This document shows, piece after piece, positions 45,191 through 58,300 of a stretch of 64,000 nucleotides of DNA (its first letter is position 1; the number at the start of each line of letters is the position of its first letter). Source of the DNA: Prillingera fragicola. Taxonomy: Eukaryota > Basidiomycota > Tremellomycetes > Trichosporonales > Trichosporonaceae. The translations under genes were made by a program, and so were the position numbers. The stretch covers positions 310,001 through 374,000 of the forward strand of contig BEDY01000004.1 of NCBI GenBank assembly GCA_002335605.1, in the 5' to 3' direction. The notes beneath the pieces were generated by a model. It was not told where the DNA came from. It worked only from the letters and a program-made list of their open reading frames with translations, and made no database searches.

Positions 45191-46239
45191 ATGTCCCGCC
45201 CCGAAGAGATTTCGCCACCCGAAATCGTGAGTCTCCTTGACTGCGTGTCGCGCCTTCAAACGCTCACACCACCAGTGGTATGGCGATGTCGAGGCCAAAA
45301 AGTACACCGGCAAGTGAGATCATCGATAATTATGACTCTTCCCGGCAAAAACTAACCATACAGTACTCGTGTTCAGAACATTCAGGCACAGATGACGGAG
45401 CGTGCATTGGAGTTGCTCGCCCTTCCTCACGATGAATCCGCCTATGTGCTGGACATTGGCTGTGGAAGCGGTCTTAGTGGAGAACTCTTGGATCAGGATG
45501 GTCACATCTGGGTTGGAGTGGACATTGCCCCCAGCATGCTTGGTGCGTCTCGTTTGCCTGTCATCCGCTGCGTCTAACGTCTCCTAGAGGTTGCCTTGGA
45601 GCGCGAGGTTGAGGGCGATCTTTTCCTGCAAGACATTGGACAGGGCTTTGGCTTCCGCCCGGGAACGTTTGATGGAGCCATCAGCGTCTCAGTGCTGCAG
45701 TGGCTGATGAACGCCGACTCCAAGAATCACTCGCCGCCTCAGCGCCTCACGCGCTTCTTCACCACTCTCCATTCAGCGCTCAAGAACCCATCGCGTGCCG
45801 TGTTCCAGTTCTATCCCTCCAGTGACGATCAAGTTCAGCTCATTACGACCTGTGCTCAGCGGGCGGGTTTCGGCGGTGGTCTGGTGGTCGATTACCCCAA
45901 CTCGAAGAAGGCACGCAAGATGTACTTGTGTTTGATGGTTGGGCAGCAGGAGGTCCCCAAGGGTCTCGACGGTGAGGAGATGAGCGAGGCGGTTAGTGCC
46001 AAGAAGCGCAACGAAATCCAGAACGAACGCCGCCGTAGGCGAGAGAAGGGTATGAAGGGCAAGAAGGGCAAGAAGGACATCACGGCAAAGGAGTGGATCC
46101 TCAAGAAAAAGGATCTGTACCGCACCCGCGGCAAGGACGGGTGGGTGTCTCAATTCATTTGGATTACACACATGCTGACAACTGAAGCGTTCCTCGCGAC
46201 TCGAAATACACTGCACGCAAGCGCCGTGTGCAGTTCTAG
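45191..46239 (+). CDS. BUD23: 18S rRNA (guanine-N7) methyltransferase Bud23
   Basis: Class I SAM methyltransferase that, with Trm112, makes m7G1575 (yeast numbering) in 18S rRNA and aids 40S export. Exons join to MSRPEEISPPEIWYGDVEAK, then YTGNTRVQNIQAQMTERALE, the SAM-binding motif VLDIGCGSGLSGELL, VGVDIAPSMLEVALEREVEG, DGAISVSVLQWLMNAD, and PPQRLTRFFTTLHSALK. The C-terminus has the characteristic lysine-rich tail (EKGMKGKKGKKDITAKEWIL, KKKDLYRTRGKDG) and, after the last intron, VPRDSKYTARKRRVQF. Intact and normal length (about 280 residues). Four introns. Confidence 0.93.
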
Positions 46240-47035
46240 TTGGCATATTTCTACAGTCTCATTTTGGAACTTTGAAGGAATTGTAGTATTAGAGCCCTGG
46301 CACCGCGCAACGGCCAGGGTACGGATCCTGTATGCATCTGCTCTCGCAATTACGCGTGCAAGTGTCACCAGGTTGGACTGCTGGTCTGGCATTGACATTG
46401 TTGCTAGTGATTAGGGAGGGAGATGGCAGAGGACAGGCGTTGGCGGGCAGTGGTAGTGCCACTTTGACAATGGCTGCCCACCCCACCAGCTTTAGAGCTT
46501 TAGAGACTGGACGCAGTACGATGGCCGCAGAGCGGCCATCTGCACCACCTTGTGGCTCTGTGGAGCAAGTGACGTCTGGTGAGGCACTAAATGCTTCCGT
46601 TCAGCGACCAGCTAATTCTTCACTTCCTCTTTCGGCAATAATGTTCGGGTGCATTTTCCTTCCTTCCCACCGTACGTAGCCCGTCGTGTGCCCCCTCTGC
46701 GCCCTCTGCAGCCCCACGCCCGGGCGTACCGCCCGCGCCCTGCGCACAACAGACGACGTTCTTTGTCGTTTTTGATGCCGCCTCCTCTCGGGTCTGGTCG
46801 TCAAACTCACACTGCTTGGCCTTTGTCACTCACCACCACTTGTGCAAACCTGAACACCGTTACATCAGTCTTTTCACTGCATACACTCGTCTTCATCTCT
46901 TCGTCACTGGTACGACAACTGCCGTATCATCTCAATTGGCCACGACTAGACAACCTTTCGCCTCTCCCTGGCTCGCGCCGCCCACTCCCCCCCCTCTTCT
47001 CCCTCGCCACCCCAGGCCTGACTGTGTGACCCACG
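46240..47035. other. Intergenic region with the FZO1 promoter and leader
   Basis: About 800 bp without a supported gene. The last 350 bases are C- and CT-rich (CCACTCCCC and CCCCCTCTTCTCCC types), like a pyrimidine-rich fungal leader. The duplicated TTTAGAG unit near 46490 is trivial. No RNA gene was seen. Confidence 0.45.
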
Positions 47036-49730
47036 ATGCAGCCTTACCACCCATCCTCTCCCCCCGGGTCGCCTTCTTACGAAAAGGAATCGCACATTGG
47101 CTTCCACTCGGCCTCGATTCAGTCTCGCATTGCTGGCGATGCCGCCGTCCGCGACTATGAGGGAAAGCAGCAACAGTGCGTCTAGTGTTTGCGTTACTCC
47201 CTTTGCTAACCTTGACAGGCTTTCAGAGGCCATTGACGCGACGAAATACCTTGTGGCTGACCTCAAGAACTTCAACACCGAGCAATGGCAGGTCCGCTAC
47301 CCTCACTTCGCCGAGCCAGCCGCGTCCCAGGATGCCAAACGTTCGTCCCCTGCATCTGTTCGCGAAACCCCAATTGCTAACAGCGGCACAGCTGTTCGCC
47401 CGCGTCTTGGCCGCCGTACTCTGACCTTTGCCGATGAGCCTGCTTCTTCGACCGAGGTCGTCGTCTCCTCAAAGCCCAACGCTCGCCACCAGGTCAAACG
47501 TTCGGTTACCTTCCTTGGTGCGATGCCTCAGGATGAAGTGACCGAGGAGCCTGCGGAGATGGAGTCGCCCACTAAGGAGGATTTCTCCATTCTGCAGCTT
47601 GACCTTAACCTCGGTGCCACGAGGCACGCCAAAGCCGTTATTTCGCATCTCGAGCGCTCCTCCATCTCTTCCCTTCTCGACAATCGCCTGACCGCTTCGT
47701 TGGAGCACCTTCAGCTGCTCCAGGGTCGCATTCACGACAACCACTCGCGTGTTCTTGTTACTGGTGACCTGAACGCTGGCAAGTCCACTCTCGTGAACGC
47801 GCTTCTCCGCCGCAGCGAAGTCATGCCCACCGACCAGCAGCCGTTGACAACTCGCTTCGTCGAGGTGGTCAGCGCACAGGAGAACGATGGGAAGGAGGAG
47901 ATCCACGTGCTTGACTCATCGGTCAAGTACGATCAGAGCAACGCTGCCACATACAAGGCTGTTCCCATCGAACAACTGGAGCAGCTTGCCACCGACATGG
48001 ACAATGACCCCTCGGCTCCCCCTCTCCGCGTTTTCCTCCGTGAAGTTTCGGATGCCACCAACCCCTCGATCCTCCACAACGGCGTCGTTGACATTTCGCT
48101 CATTGACGCCCCTGGCCTTAACCGCGACTCGATCAAGACCACGGCCAACTTTGCCCGCCAGGAAGAGATTGATGTTGTCGTCTTTGTTGTCTCTGCTGCC
48201 AACCACTTCACTCTTTCCGCCAAGGAGTTTATCTGGCAAGCTGGTCACGAGAAGGCCCATCTTTTCATCGTGGTCAACCGTTTTGATCAGCTCAAGGACA
48301 AGGAGCGCTGCCGCCGTGCTGTCATGGAGCAGATCAAGGCCCTCAGCCCCGAGACATACAAGGATGCCAAGGACCTCGTCCACTTTGTCAATTCGGCGAA
48401 GGTCGCCATTGGCGCTGAGGACGACGAGGAGGGTGACGAGCTCGACGCCGCATTCTCGCAGCTTGAGCAGTCACTGCGGTCGTTTGTCCTGGTCAACCGC
48501 GCCAAGTCGAAGCTTGGTCCTGCCCAGAACTACACCACCCACCTTCTTGCGGACGTTGAGCTTCTCGCATCGGCAAACACTGTCGTGGCGACCAAGGAAC
48601 GCGATGAGGCTCAGCGCGAGGTTGAACGCGTCAAGCCAGAACTCGACCGTATGAAGAATGGCAAGGACGCTCTTGAAGATGGCCTCGTCGGCGAGGAGGA
48701 AACCGTCACATCCAAGTCTGTTGCCCAGGCTCAGCAGTCCCTCCGTGCAGCTCTTGACCGTGTTGGCCGCGGTGAGGCTGCAGAGGGTCTCGAGATGCCC
48801 GTTTACCCCGGTCTTCTTGGCGCCTGGGATTATGCCCACGAGGTTCGCCGTGTTCTTCTCTCGTCTCTTGACCTGGCTGTCCGCGCTGCGGAGAGTGACG
48901 CCCGTGTGCTCACTACCGGCGCCGTGAAGGAGATCACCGACCTCGGTGAGAAGCACCTCCCTGCCGATGTGGAGCGCTCCAAGCGTGTGTTCAACTCGAG
49001 CGCCATGTTCCACAACCACGCGCCTCGCAAGGGTCGTCGCCAGTCGGGTCTCCAGACCGTTGGCCTTGGTCTTGCCAGCAACACCCGTATGTCGGAGGCG
49101 TGCATCAGCGACATTTTCGACCTTCAGCACCACCTCTTCCTTTCCGACTCGGTGCCATCAGAGTCGACCAAGTCGTCGCCATTCCGTGACCTCATCCCAG
49201 CGTCCATGGCCACTGAGGTTTCGAGTATTGGTGCTGCCTCTCTTGCTCTCGGCGCTTTCTCTATGGCAGGTGGCAAAACCATGGCTTTGCGCACGCTTTT
49301 CGAGACCGCCGTCCACATCTCGGACCTCGCCTCGAACCCAGCTGTCCGCAAGTGGGCTGGCCCTGCCATTGGTGTCATTGCCGCAGGTGCCATCGCTTAT
49401 GTCATTTACGAGCTGCCCCGCTCCATTCCTCGCAATGTCGGTCGCCACATTCGCTCCACTCTGCTTGTCACTTCGGGAGCCGTCGACGACACAGCAGAGG
49501 TCTCCTTCTACGAAGCCGAGGCCCAGCGTATCAGCCGCGAGGTCCGCAAGGTCATGCGTCTTGCTGCTTGGGACCTGCGCGAGCGTTTCCGTGCAGCTCT
49601 GGACGCGCGCGGAGAGATTGTGCGCCAGAGTGAGGAGACTGCTCGTCAAGCCACACGGGCACTCGAGTGGTTCGCCGAGGTTGAGCAGCGGGTAGACGTC
49701 ATCCGCGGCCAGCTCGGATTGAACTTGTGA
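47036..49730 (+). CDS. FZO1: Mitofusin Fzo1, mitochondrial outer membrane fusion GTPase
   Basis: Dynamin-like GTPase that tethers and fuses mitochondrial outer membranes. Exon 1 starts MQPYHPSSPPGSPSYEKESH; splicing joins EGKQQQ to LSEAIDATKYLVADLKNFNT. The GTPase domain has P-loop VLVTGDLNAGKSTLVNAL, switch MPTDQQPLTTRFVE, DxxG box ISLIDAPGLNRDS and G4 VVNRFDQLKDK. Heptad repeats follow (ATKERDEAQREVERVKPELD), then the paired membrane segments around SSIGAASLALGAFSMAGGKT and GPAIGVIAAGAIAYVIYELP, and a C-terminal helix (RQATRALEWFAEVEQRVDVI). About 880 residues. Intron 47341-47391 is 51 nt with no in-frame stop, so retention would only insert 17 residues. Confidence 0.93.
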
Positions 49731-49877
49731 TAGGACTTCGGTGGAACCCATTTGATCGTTTTTGTTTTGTACCGCATGTAGAGTATTGTGCTTCTTCTCC
49801 CCGAATGCATCTAGTAACGCTAGCATCACGACCCCTATGGGACATACAGCACCTATCTGGCACGAACAGCCATTCGT

Positions 49878-51664
49878 CTACTTGGTGAAGATGCTGACAA
49901 CATCCTCATCCTGCACAAGATGTGTGAGGCCAACCTTTTGAGGCTGCGGGTTGAACTTGCTCGACTTTCCCCAAACCAGGGCGTACCTTGGCAATCAGCA
50001 CTCACACTCTTGTGTCGTTCGGTGTCAACCTACTTGAAGTGGGACGCCAGGCTGCGGTGAATACCGTGGCATACCGTCTCGATGGTTGCTCCTTGCCGCA
50101 AGCAAACGGGGTCAGACAGGTCGGGCTGTTCTCCTCGCTTCTTTGTATACACCCTGCGGTGCGTTAACAGGGAACTCGACGTGACACGTACTTGACAAGG
50201 CCCAACTCCTTCCAAATGGCGTCCAGCAGCCAGTCCAGACCGAGGTCAAGCTCACAACTGATCATGACCGTCTTTCCGTCGCCCTGGCGTGCCATCCGGT
50301 CCAATGTCTCCATTGACACTCCGTCAATCTTGTTGATGACCGTGAGAGCGGTGATATACTTGCGAGTGCCGAGAAGAACATCGATAAACTCGTCAATTGT
50401 AATCTGATATGGTAAGTACAGGGAACGCTCCGTATGCTTACGTCCTCGCGAATCATGACATCACAGTTGTGAACTGAGATGGTCAGCCCCTTGCAACTTG
50501 TGGCGCATTGCACACCCACTCTTGTAGCTCTGCAGAATGGAGCGGACAGTGCGCTCGTCAGTCTTGGTCAGCTTGACGGTGCAGTTGATGGTAACCTGGG
50601 TAGTAAGCATCGGTTCACGTAGTAAATAGCAGACATAGCAAAGAAAAACTCACACCTCCGGCGGTCTTCTGCTTGAACACGACATCTGGTGCAGCCGTGT
50701 TCAAGCGAATGCCCACAGCCTCCAACTCAAGCTCCAGCATTGCCTTCTGCTCATCAGACTTGGTTGCGTCGACTAAAAGCGTCAGATTCAACCCCAGTCA
50801 ATCCACGAACTCATGATAAGAATGAGATCTGCTGTTTTGGCGACGGACACGACCTGTCGTCCACGGCCACGGCCTGCGGGTCAGCGTCCTTTCTCTCAGA
50901 CAATGCGTCGTCTCACCCTTGGCGGCATCTTGCACGATACCGGGCAAATCAAGGAGCTGAATGCGCGCTCCCTCATACTCCAAGACACCCGGAATGGCCT
51001 GAAAGTTAGCGTGAACCTGTCGGGAGGGACAAACCGTAAGTGTTGTGAACTCGTAGGCACCGACAACGGATTCCGTCTTGGTTGTCTTTGACAGCAGAGT
51101 CGATTTGCCAACAGAAGGGAAGCCAATCAAGCACACGCGTGCGTCTAGACTGTCAACGATCGACCAACGCGTCCAGCTCACCTCCCGACTTCATGACATC
51201 GAATCCCTCGCCCTTGGCCGACTTCTTCTCCGGTTCCAGCAACTGGGCGCGGTATTTGGCGACTTGTGGGGTGTTAGCAAGCTCTGCCACAGCTAAGAAG
51301 ACTCACGCTTAGCCTACAAAAGAACAACGCATTAGCATCAATGACGCAAGGGCTCAGGTGTCTGCCTACCTTGAGCAGACCCAAGTGGTACTCTGTCGCT
51401 GCACGTGTCAGCGAGCCGTTCCCTTTGGCGAGCACCTACCCTTGCTATAGACAGAAAGACACAATGTTAGCACTTTTGATCGCCCCCCAGCCCAGCCTTA
51501 TCTAACTTTTTCTGCGCTGCAGTCTGTTAACAGCCATGCACGAGGACGAACGCTGTGACTTACTCCTCGCCATCTCCTCTGTTCCGGATGTCAGCATTCC
51601 AAGAGAGTTTCATGCGGTTTATCCACGTACTCTCGATATCCTCAATCTTTTGAAGCACACCCAT
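49878..51664 (-). CDS. RBG2: DRG2/Rbg2 developmentally regulated GTP-binding protein
   Basis: Obg-like ribosome-associated GTPase; yeast Rbg2 works with Gir2 in translation under stress. The start [20 protein letters not shown] is assembled from small exons, followed by [20 protein letters not shown] and LLEP, and [20 protein letters not shown], which is DRG2- rather than DRG1-like. GTPase motifs: [48 protein letters not shown]. The C-terminal TGS domain has [60 protein letters not shown] and ends [10 protein letters not shown]. About 370 residues and more than ten introns of about 40 nt, some exons only a dozen or so codons. It converges with FZO1 (147 bp between stops). Confidence 0.92.
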
Positions 51665-51802
51665 CTTGAACGTTCTCTCTTTTCTCTACAGTTGGCTAAT
51701 TGTAATGAAGCTGTTGGCCAAAGTGTTGACAAGTTGTCGTAGAGACTGGCGTCATGAACACAGACACTGTCTGATTTTGCATCCGACACGTCATTTTCAA
51801 AT

Positions 51803-54800
51803 CTATGGACCTCCACTTGCGCGCGCTGCTAGTTCATCCAACGCAATGGCGCGGAAGACGCCGTCAGCCGCCTGCGCAAATACTGCGTCCTCTCCTATAT
51901 AAACAGTGACGCCGCCCTTGCCTTCGATCGTCTGGCCCACACGGAACAAAGGCTTTCCTGTGGAAGGATGTGACTTGCCAAGAGGCAGCATAAGCAGGTC
52001 CTTGGACGCGATGAACTCCTCCGCGAGCGACCGGAAGGTAATATCGCCCTGCGGAACGTTGGCTCGCAGCGCCAGGGGACGCGACGCCTTTGCCATGTTC
52101 GAAGATGATGCGGACGACTTTGATGGGAGAGGCTTGTAGTTGGGCTTCTGGAGTTTCGCGGGGGCATCAACTCCGAGAGACATTGCCTCGTTCATGAGCT
52201 GCAGCCCAGCGTCAAAGCCGTTACTGATGGCACGATTCGATAAGAGGTCAGAAGGGAACAGGCTTTTCCACATCTCAAACCTGAACAACGTCAGCACACA
52301 GAAAACACTGGCGAATGGCACATACCATCGTGCAACTTCGTCACCGCTGTAGCCCGGGTGCACGAGCCACAAGTAGAGAACATGAAGCCATTTGGGGAAA
52401 AACTCCAGCTCGAACAGCCTCGTGAAATTTGACGGGCGGATGAGAGTATGCCAAGGCAGCACCCACTCGGTCAATGACTTAAGATCTTGGTTGCGCGGAT
52501 TAATGATAAAGTCGTCGCGCAAAAAGGCTCCAAGTTTGCCCAGAACGTGCTCTCCCACAAGCTTGTCCCACTCGCTGGATGTGTAGACCTGCGTAACGTC
52601 AGTAACGGCAACACCGGCGAGACAACTCACGTCTTTCTTCCATCGTGGAAGCTCCTCTAGAACACCATCTGGGACGGTCCATTTTCGCAGAACGGATCGA
52701 ATGCGGCGTTTGCCTTCGTCCAGGACCTCGGTGGTGCGCTCCCCCAAAAGCGGTAGCCACGGAAAGATAATGGATGCCAGTGAGTCTGACGATCCTTCGC
52801 GTCTCCTACGGCCGCTCCAGCCCTCGACAGCGCTATGCACCTTTGGTAAGACAAGCTGATCAATGATATTGTCGCGGATGAAGGTTGGCAGGAGAGTCTC
52901 CCATGACTCCACGAGATGGACGGCGAGGTTCGGTTCTGTAGGGTCCCAGTCATTGCTGTTCACGTCAGCGAGGCACTTCTTCTACGGCTGTTAGACTCAC
53001 TTTATAGAGGAGCGGACTTTGGGGAGCCACCGGTGCCACAGAAGACTTTCCCATGCTGTCATCACTCGCTCAGTTGAGTCCCCATCTTCGGCTGATTCCA
53101 TGTTGTCACCCAAATTCAAAGCCTTGCGCCATGGCTTCAGAGCTGAAAGCAAGGCATCCGACGAGATGTCAAATGGCTCCCAACCTGCAAACGATTTGCG
53201 AAGCTGTGATCAGGTCAGCGCCATAACCCTCAGGATCAAGCAATTCACTCACAACAAGGTCGATTGCTCCTACAACGACATCATCCAGGGCCAAGAGCTT
53301 GTACTCATCCTTGAAGTCGGTGGTGAGAGAAGTAAAACAATCCGCCAATGGCTGCAGGGAGGGATTGGCGCTAGCAGCGGTGTCATGGCTTATGGCAGAA
53401 ACTTCGCGAACCTTGGCTTGCACAGCCTCCAAGCGGGTGGCATCTATCACGGTCAACTCAGTCCTGTTAAAAAACGCACCTTGGGAAACAGATTCGACCT
53501 TCTGTCGAGCCCGCTCCTCCTCGCGCGTGCTCCAACGGCGCCGCTCATTGACGGATTTCCCCTCCTTGATCAGATTGCCAACGTCCCCCTTTGTAACATC
53601 GAGAATGAGCCGCATGTTGTGCCGGAGTTCCGGAATTTGAGTCGCGTCAGAAGTAGGAGTCCAAGTCGACAGCGACAGCTCGGAAAGTGATTCCACGGTT
53701 TGGACCTAAGCGTCATGTCAGCTTCTGTCGCCGAGACAATGACAGTATGATAACGTACCTCTGCGCCTCGCGCGTCGAGAACGAGCCCTATGCCCGAACG
53801 AGTTGTGTCGCCCTCTGCAATGAGTTGCTCGTACGACTTGTGCTCGACCGGAACTTTGATTCGCTTCTGTTTCTTCCAGCCATCCCTTGGAGCAGGTGCC
53901 TGCTTCTGGCGAACTTTCATGCCCTTCTGTTGGCGAGGCTCTTCATCGTCAAGCTCTCCTCGCCGCCGGGCCTCTCGCTTGCTCCCCTCTGTTCGCATGC
54001 CGGACCGAATACCTTCTCCTCTCAAGTGTTTCCCGGCTTCAATGGGAACAGCGACACCGTCGCCCTGCACGCCCAATCCCTTGCCTGGCGCCCAGCCTTG
54101 TTTTGCCAGAAGGCGGGCAGCAAAGCTGCCAGCAATCTTGCCAAAGTGCGCCTTCTCTTCTTTCGACAAATCGTGAGCTTTGATGGATGCCTGAGTTGGT
54201 GTAGTGGAGCCACTTGCTTGGAAATTGGAGCGGTCTCCATTCGCAAAGCTCTTGAGGGCTGCAGTCTTCCGGCCAAACGCTGATGGCGCCTCCGTTGCAG
54301 AGTCCGAAGACACAGGTGGGTTCGAGGGAGTAGGATCTTCGGTTCGGCCAGCACCGAACATTGCCATCATGGATTTTGATGCCATAGATGGACGGGCAAC
54401 ATCGTCTTCGGCTTCGACAATCCGAGGAGATGGAGGTCGTGAGGGTCCAGATGACTCCGAGTCATCACTGTCATCACTGCTCTCCGAGCCCGCTTCATCC
54501 TTCGCTTCCGTTGCTCCATTCCTGGAGGCAGGTGAGGTCTCAGCTGCGGCGGAGGCAGCGGAAACGGCGACGAAAGCCGGTGGTCTACCAATGTCAGCGA
54601 AGCGTCCGCTGTGCTGCACCCACTTGGTCCAGTCAGATCGTCCCTTGCTGCTGGAGGCCTTGCCTCTCCGGGCACCTAACCCATTATGAGATCCCTTGAA
54701 CGAAGTCCCCTCATCTTCGCCAAAGATCCCTTCCCAAGCGGCGGCTTTGCCATTGTTGCCGGTTCGCTGGCGCTTGCGCTTGTGCTGGAACAGCGCGCGC

Positions 54801-54913
54801 TCGGCGCGCGAGTCTCCATCCTCCTGCGAATTATAGCCTCCCTCTGAGCCCGTTTCGGACGAGCCGTCAGAGTCGGAACCATCCGAGAGGATCCCGTTTT
54901 TGCGCCGAGCCAT
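51803..54913 (-). CDS. G-patch splicing factor TFIP11/Ntr1 (Spp382)
   Basis: Spliceosome disassembly factor that recruits and activates the DEAH helicase Prp43. The N-terminus is acidic and Ser-rich (MARRKNGILSDGSDSDGSSE), with RADI/F-type region WVQHSGRFAD, then the G-patch ARLLAKQGWAPGKGLGVQGD and RGEGIRSGMRTEG. The long C-terminal GCFC-like half includes NDWDPTEPNLAVHLVESWET, LLPTFIRDNIIDQLVLPKVH, WTVPDGVLEELPRWK, WVLPWHTLI and FEMWKSLFPSDLLSNRAISN, ending with TFRSLAEEFIASKDLLMLPL and DELAARASGGP. Order and length (about 940 residues) match TFIP11/Ntr1. About five introns. Both TFIP11 and CUS2 in this window are splicing factors, in an intron-rich genome. Confidence 0.87.
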
Positions 54914-55315
54914 GGTAGTGTTGGTGGTTGAGTGGACAAGATGTTCCTCAGAGAGGCAGTTTAATGAGCATCGAGCTGAATGGCAATACGCTTACGTAAC
55001 GAGTGGCGAAGAAGGCGGGCCTATCGCGTGTTATCAGCCATCAGCTTTCAAGCCTAATCTGGTCACGTGCCCACGGTTGTTGTCGCCCCGTTCCATGTCT
55101 TGAACCGCGTTTGACTCTGTACACATCACCTCTCTGTCTCCCGCACCGATCTTTTGGTATACAACATGCGTTAGCTGCTCAGGTTGGGTGTACGTTCCTC
55201 CTCCTAAAGCAATGCTCTCTGCACCTTTCATCTCCGCTGCAGCAGCTCTAGTCCCTTCATACTCTTGGCTCAGCCCATCGGCACCCTCCTCCGAACTCCC
55301 ACCCAGCGTCTCATC
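54914..55315. promoter_or_regulatory. Divergent promoter region of TFIP11 and the SAP-kinase gene
   Basis: About 400 bp between divergent starts. Open frames here have no motifs. Pyrimidine-rich sequence precedes the plus-strand ATG. No TATA box was recognised. Confidence 0.35.
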
Positions 55316-58300
55316 ATGATTCCCGCAGCACGAACCAGGTCGCGACCCCACCTCGAGTCCCCTCTCCGAGCAGGTTCACCACTCAAGCACAAGCATGCTG
55401 TCACGCCAGCCCGACACCCACCGAAACGACGGCGGCTAGGCAACTTGGCCTTGCGTCTACCAAGTTCCGATTCGGACTCGGAACCCGACAATGGTGTGTC
55501 TAGCCCCCGGCCCCTCCCACGTACTCGGAGAGGGGCTGCGGCAAAGCTCCGAACGAAAAGTGGCTCGAGGGCTGGGGTGTGTAACCACATGAGCCCTCTC
55601 AAGCGGAAGCGATCAGACGTTCCTTCGTCGGATTCTGACAGTTGGGTGGAAACCGAAAACGAAGCCCCCGAGTTCATTGCCGATGGTGAGTCACCAACGG
55701 CTAACGCAATGGTGACTGACACCCACAGACGATCAACACCTCTTGCAAGCCGCTCCTGCCCATACACTACGACGCATGAGGAAGAGTGAGCTAATTCGTT
55801 TGTGGAAAGTGGCTGGCATGTGGTCATCGGGGGAAGAGGAGGCGGGTATGTGCGGCGATGGGGACAGCGACCATGGTTTGGGCAAGGTTGAGCTTGTCAA
55901 CGGCTTGTTAAACGCTGTAAGTGTGCCCTCTACATCATCCATTGTCGCTCATCATTGCAGCGCAAACAGTTTGCGGCTCTTGACTCATCCACTGGTTCAA
56001 CCGTCCCGACATTAGACGAGCCCTTTGAACTCGCCAAGGAAGGCTCCAGCCATGCCAGTTCCACCTTGACGTCGCTTTCATCGGAATCCGACAATGACAA
56101 GCGAGCCTTTGGTATGGATGTGGACGCAACACCCAGGGCAGTCCTCAGCCCTCGGGCGGAAGCGCGCGGCACTTTACTGGAATCGCCGCTGCTGCATGCG
56201 GCGACGAGGAAAAAGGTCAAAGGTCGACTTGCCAAACCGAGGGTTGTCGGTCTTGGTCGTGCGGAGGGCCGAAAGGCTCGTTTTGGGGCTGTCAAGAGTC
56301 CAATTCAGCAACCGTATTATCTAACCCGCCGCTCGTCCACGCATTCGTCGCATTACACCACGACAGATGGCTCGGAGGACGAGTCGTACCGGCGGCCGAG
56401 TCTAAAAACGACCAGGCATCGCCCTTTGCCCGCCGAATCAGCGGAAGACCATAGTTCTAATGTGCGTTCCACCCCTCTGATCCGCCGTCTGCGTCCTCGG
56501 ACACGCGGTAGTTTGACATCGAATGGCTCCACAGAGGTAGAAGCCGATGCCGAAGACAATGGCGATGATGATGAGGACGATGTTATCTCGACGGGGCCAA
56601 GTTCGGCACGCGACCGTCAAGTGAGCGACGCGTCAATGCAGCGTGCTCGTCTTGAGCGCCAAGCTAAGCGTGAGGCTTTGAAGGCGATTAGACACGGGGA
56701 GCGCGACAGTAGTTCTCTCAGCCCTAGCTCTGGTCGTCAGTCATCTTCAAGCGGACGCGAAAGCTGTACGTAGAACCATCATAGTCCGGTATTGACGTGT
56801 TCGCAGCTCGGTCACTTCAGCAGTCCCCCACGCGACCCCACAGTGGTGTATCGACCCGGTCACAGCGGGCCAAGGCGAACGAAGCCGATGAGGAGCTTGT
56901 TGATATCGATGACGACATGATACGGACGACCCGTTCTGGCAAGGCCTTTGGAGACATGCAAGAACGCAATGGTTCTTCGAATGGCATGGAGGGCGATGAG
57001 TTTATGGACGAGGATGACGACGACGACGAGCTGTCCAAGTGGACATCTGGTGAGCAGGAGATGGCGTCACCGCACTGACGCCCTAGAATATGATCTATCG
57101 ACCGCAACCATGTCGTCGCTTACACGCTTACGGCGAGTCGAGTTGGTTCAAATGTGCGAAGCTCGAAGTCTGGAAGTGGGTGGGGCAAAGCCCCAACTCG
57201 CCCGAGCACTTTTGGATTGGGTTCGTAAACATTGCATCCGTTTAGAGCTGGCAGTTGACGATTGGCAGCAAGATGAACAGCAGGACCACATGGAAGTGTC
57301 CTCCACCACCAGCTCGCAAGACACGGCGCGTCCTGGGTCACCAGAACCTCCCGAGATTGTTCATGCGGTGGCGAGTCATGTGCACCGCGAAGGGCAGACG
57401 ACTCCTGTCTTGATGCGTGAGCATATTCATGCACATGATCCGGCTACTCCACCTCGATCTGAGGACGATGCCGGGCGCACGAGCGAGAACGATCTAAATC
57501 TGGACCTCCAAGAACTGGGTCTAGAGGATTGCACCATTCAGCCAGAGTATCTCGTGAAACTGGAAAAGATTGGAAGTGGGGGATTCAAGGAGTAAGTGCA
57601 GCGAACAGGCACAGCTGACTTCCAGTGTCTTTGTCGGCAAGCTCAGAGGTCGAAAGGTTGCCATTTCAGAGTTCCGAGAACACCTGAGCGAGAGTGAGTC
57701 AAGAACGACTCGGCTTTGGATTTAGACGTTGCTGACGAGGCAGTGGATATCCGGGAGCTCAAGTTGCTCGCAGAGTTCAGCCACCCGAACATTGTTCGAT
57801 TTGTGAGTCTTGCCTGTCAGGGCCATGTGTGAGGCTAACGATTTCAGAGGGGCATCTGTATTCCTGAGGATTCGTCACAGGTGCCGTGCATGCTCATTAG
57901 CGAGTTGTGCGAGAATGGAGACTTGTTTGATTACATTGTATGTATGGTCGCTGTAGCAATGCTGACTGTCAGCGAAACGTACCACCTCCTCCCTTGAAAA
58001 GGGTCCTCCAGCTCATGCTCGACATTGCTAGGGGTCTGGAATATCTTCATCTCCGCAAGCCTGCCATTATACATCGCGACGTGAGTGTGCTATGCTCTGT
58101 CAGCAGTATGGTATTGATGCAAGCAGTGCAAATCGACGAATATCCTCATCAACCGCCAGGGTGTGGCCAAAGTTGGGGACTTTGGGCTTGCTCGCGTGAA
58201 GCACAGCACCCGATCGATGATTCGCAGTCTTGTAGGAACGGTTAACTGGCAAGCCCCCGAGCTTTGGCATCCAACACCTCGATACGACTACAAGGTGGAT

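Noticed and set aside
47469..48654. Long frames on both strands overlapping FZO1
   Set aside because: All overlap the intact mitofusin GTPase domain, whose motifs are continuous in the chosen frame; the others are Ser/Arg-rich shadows.
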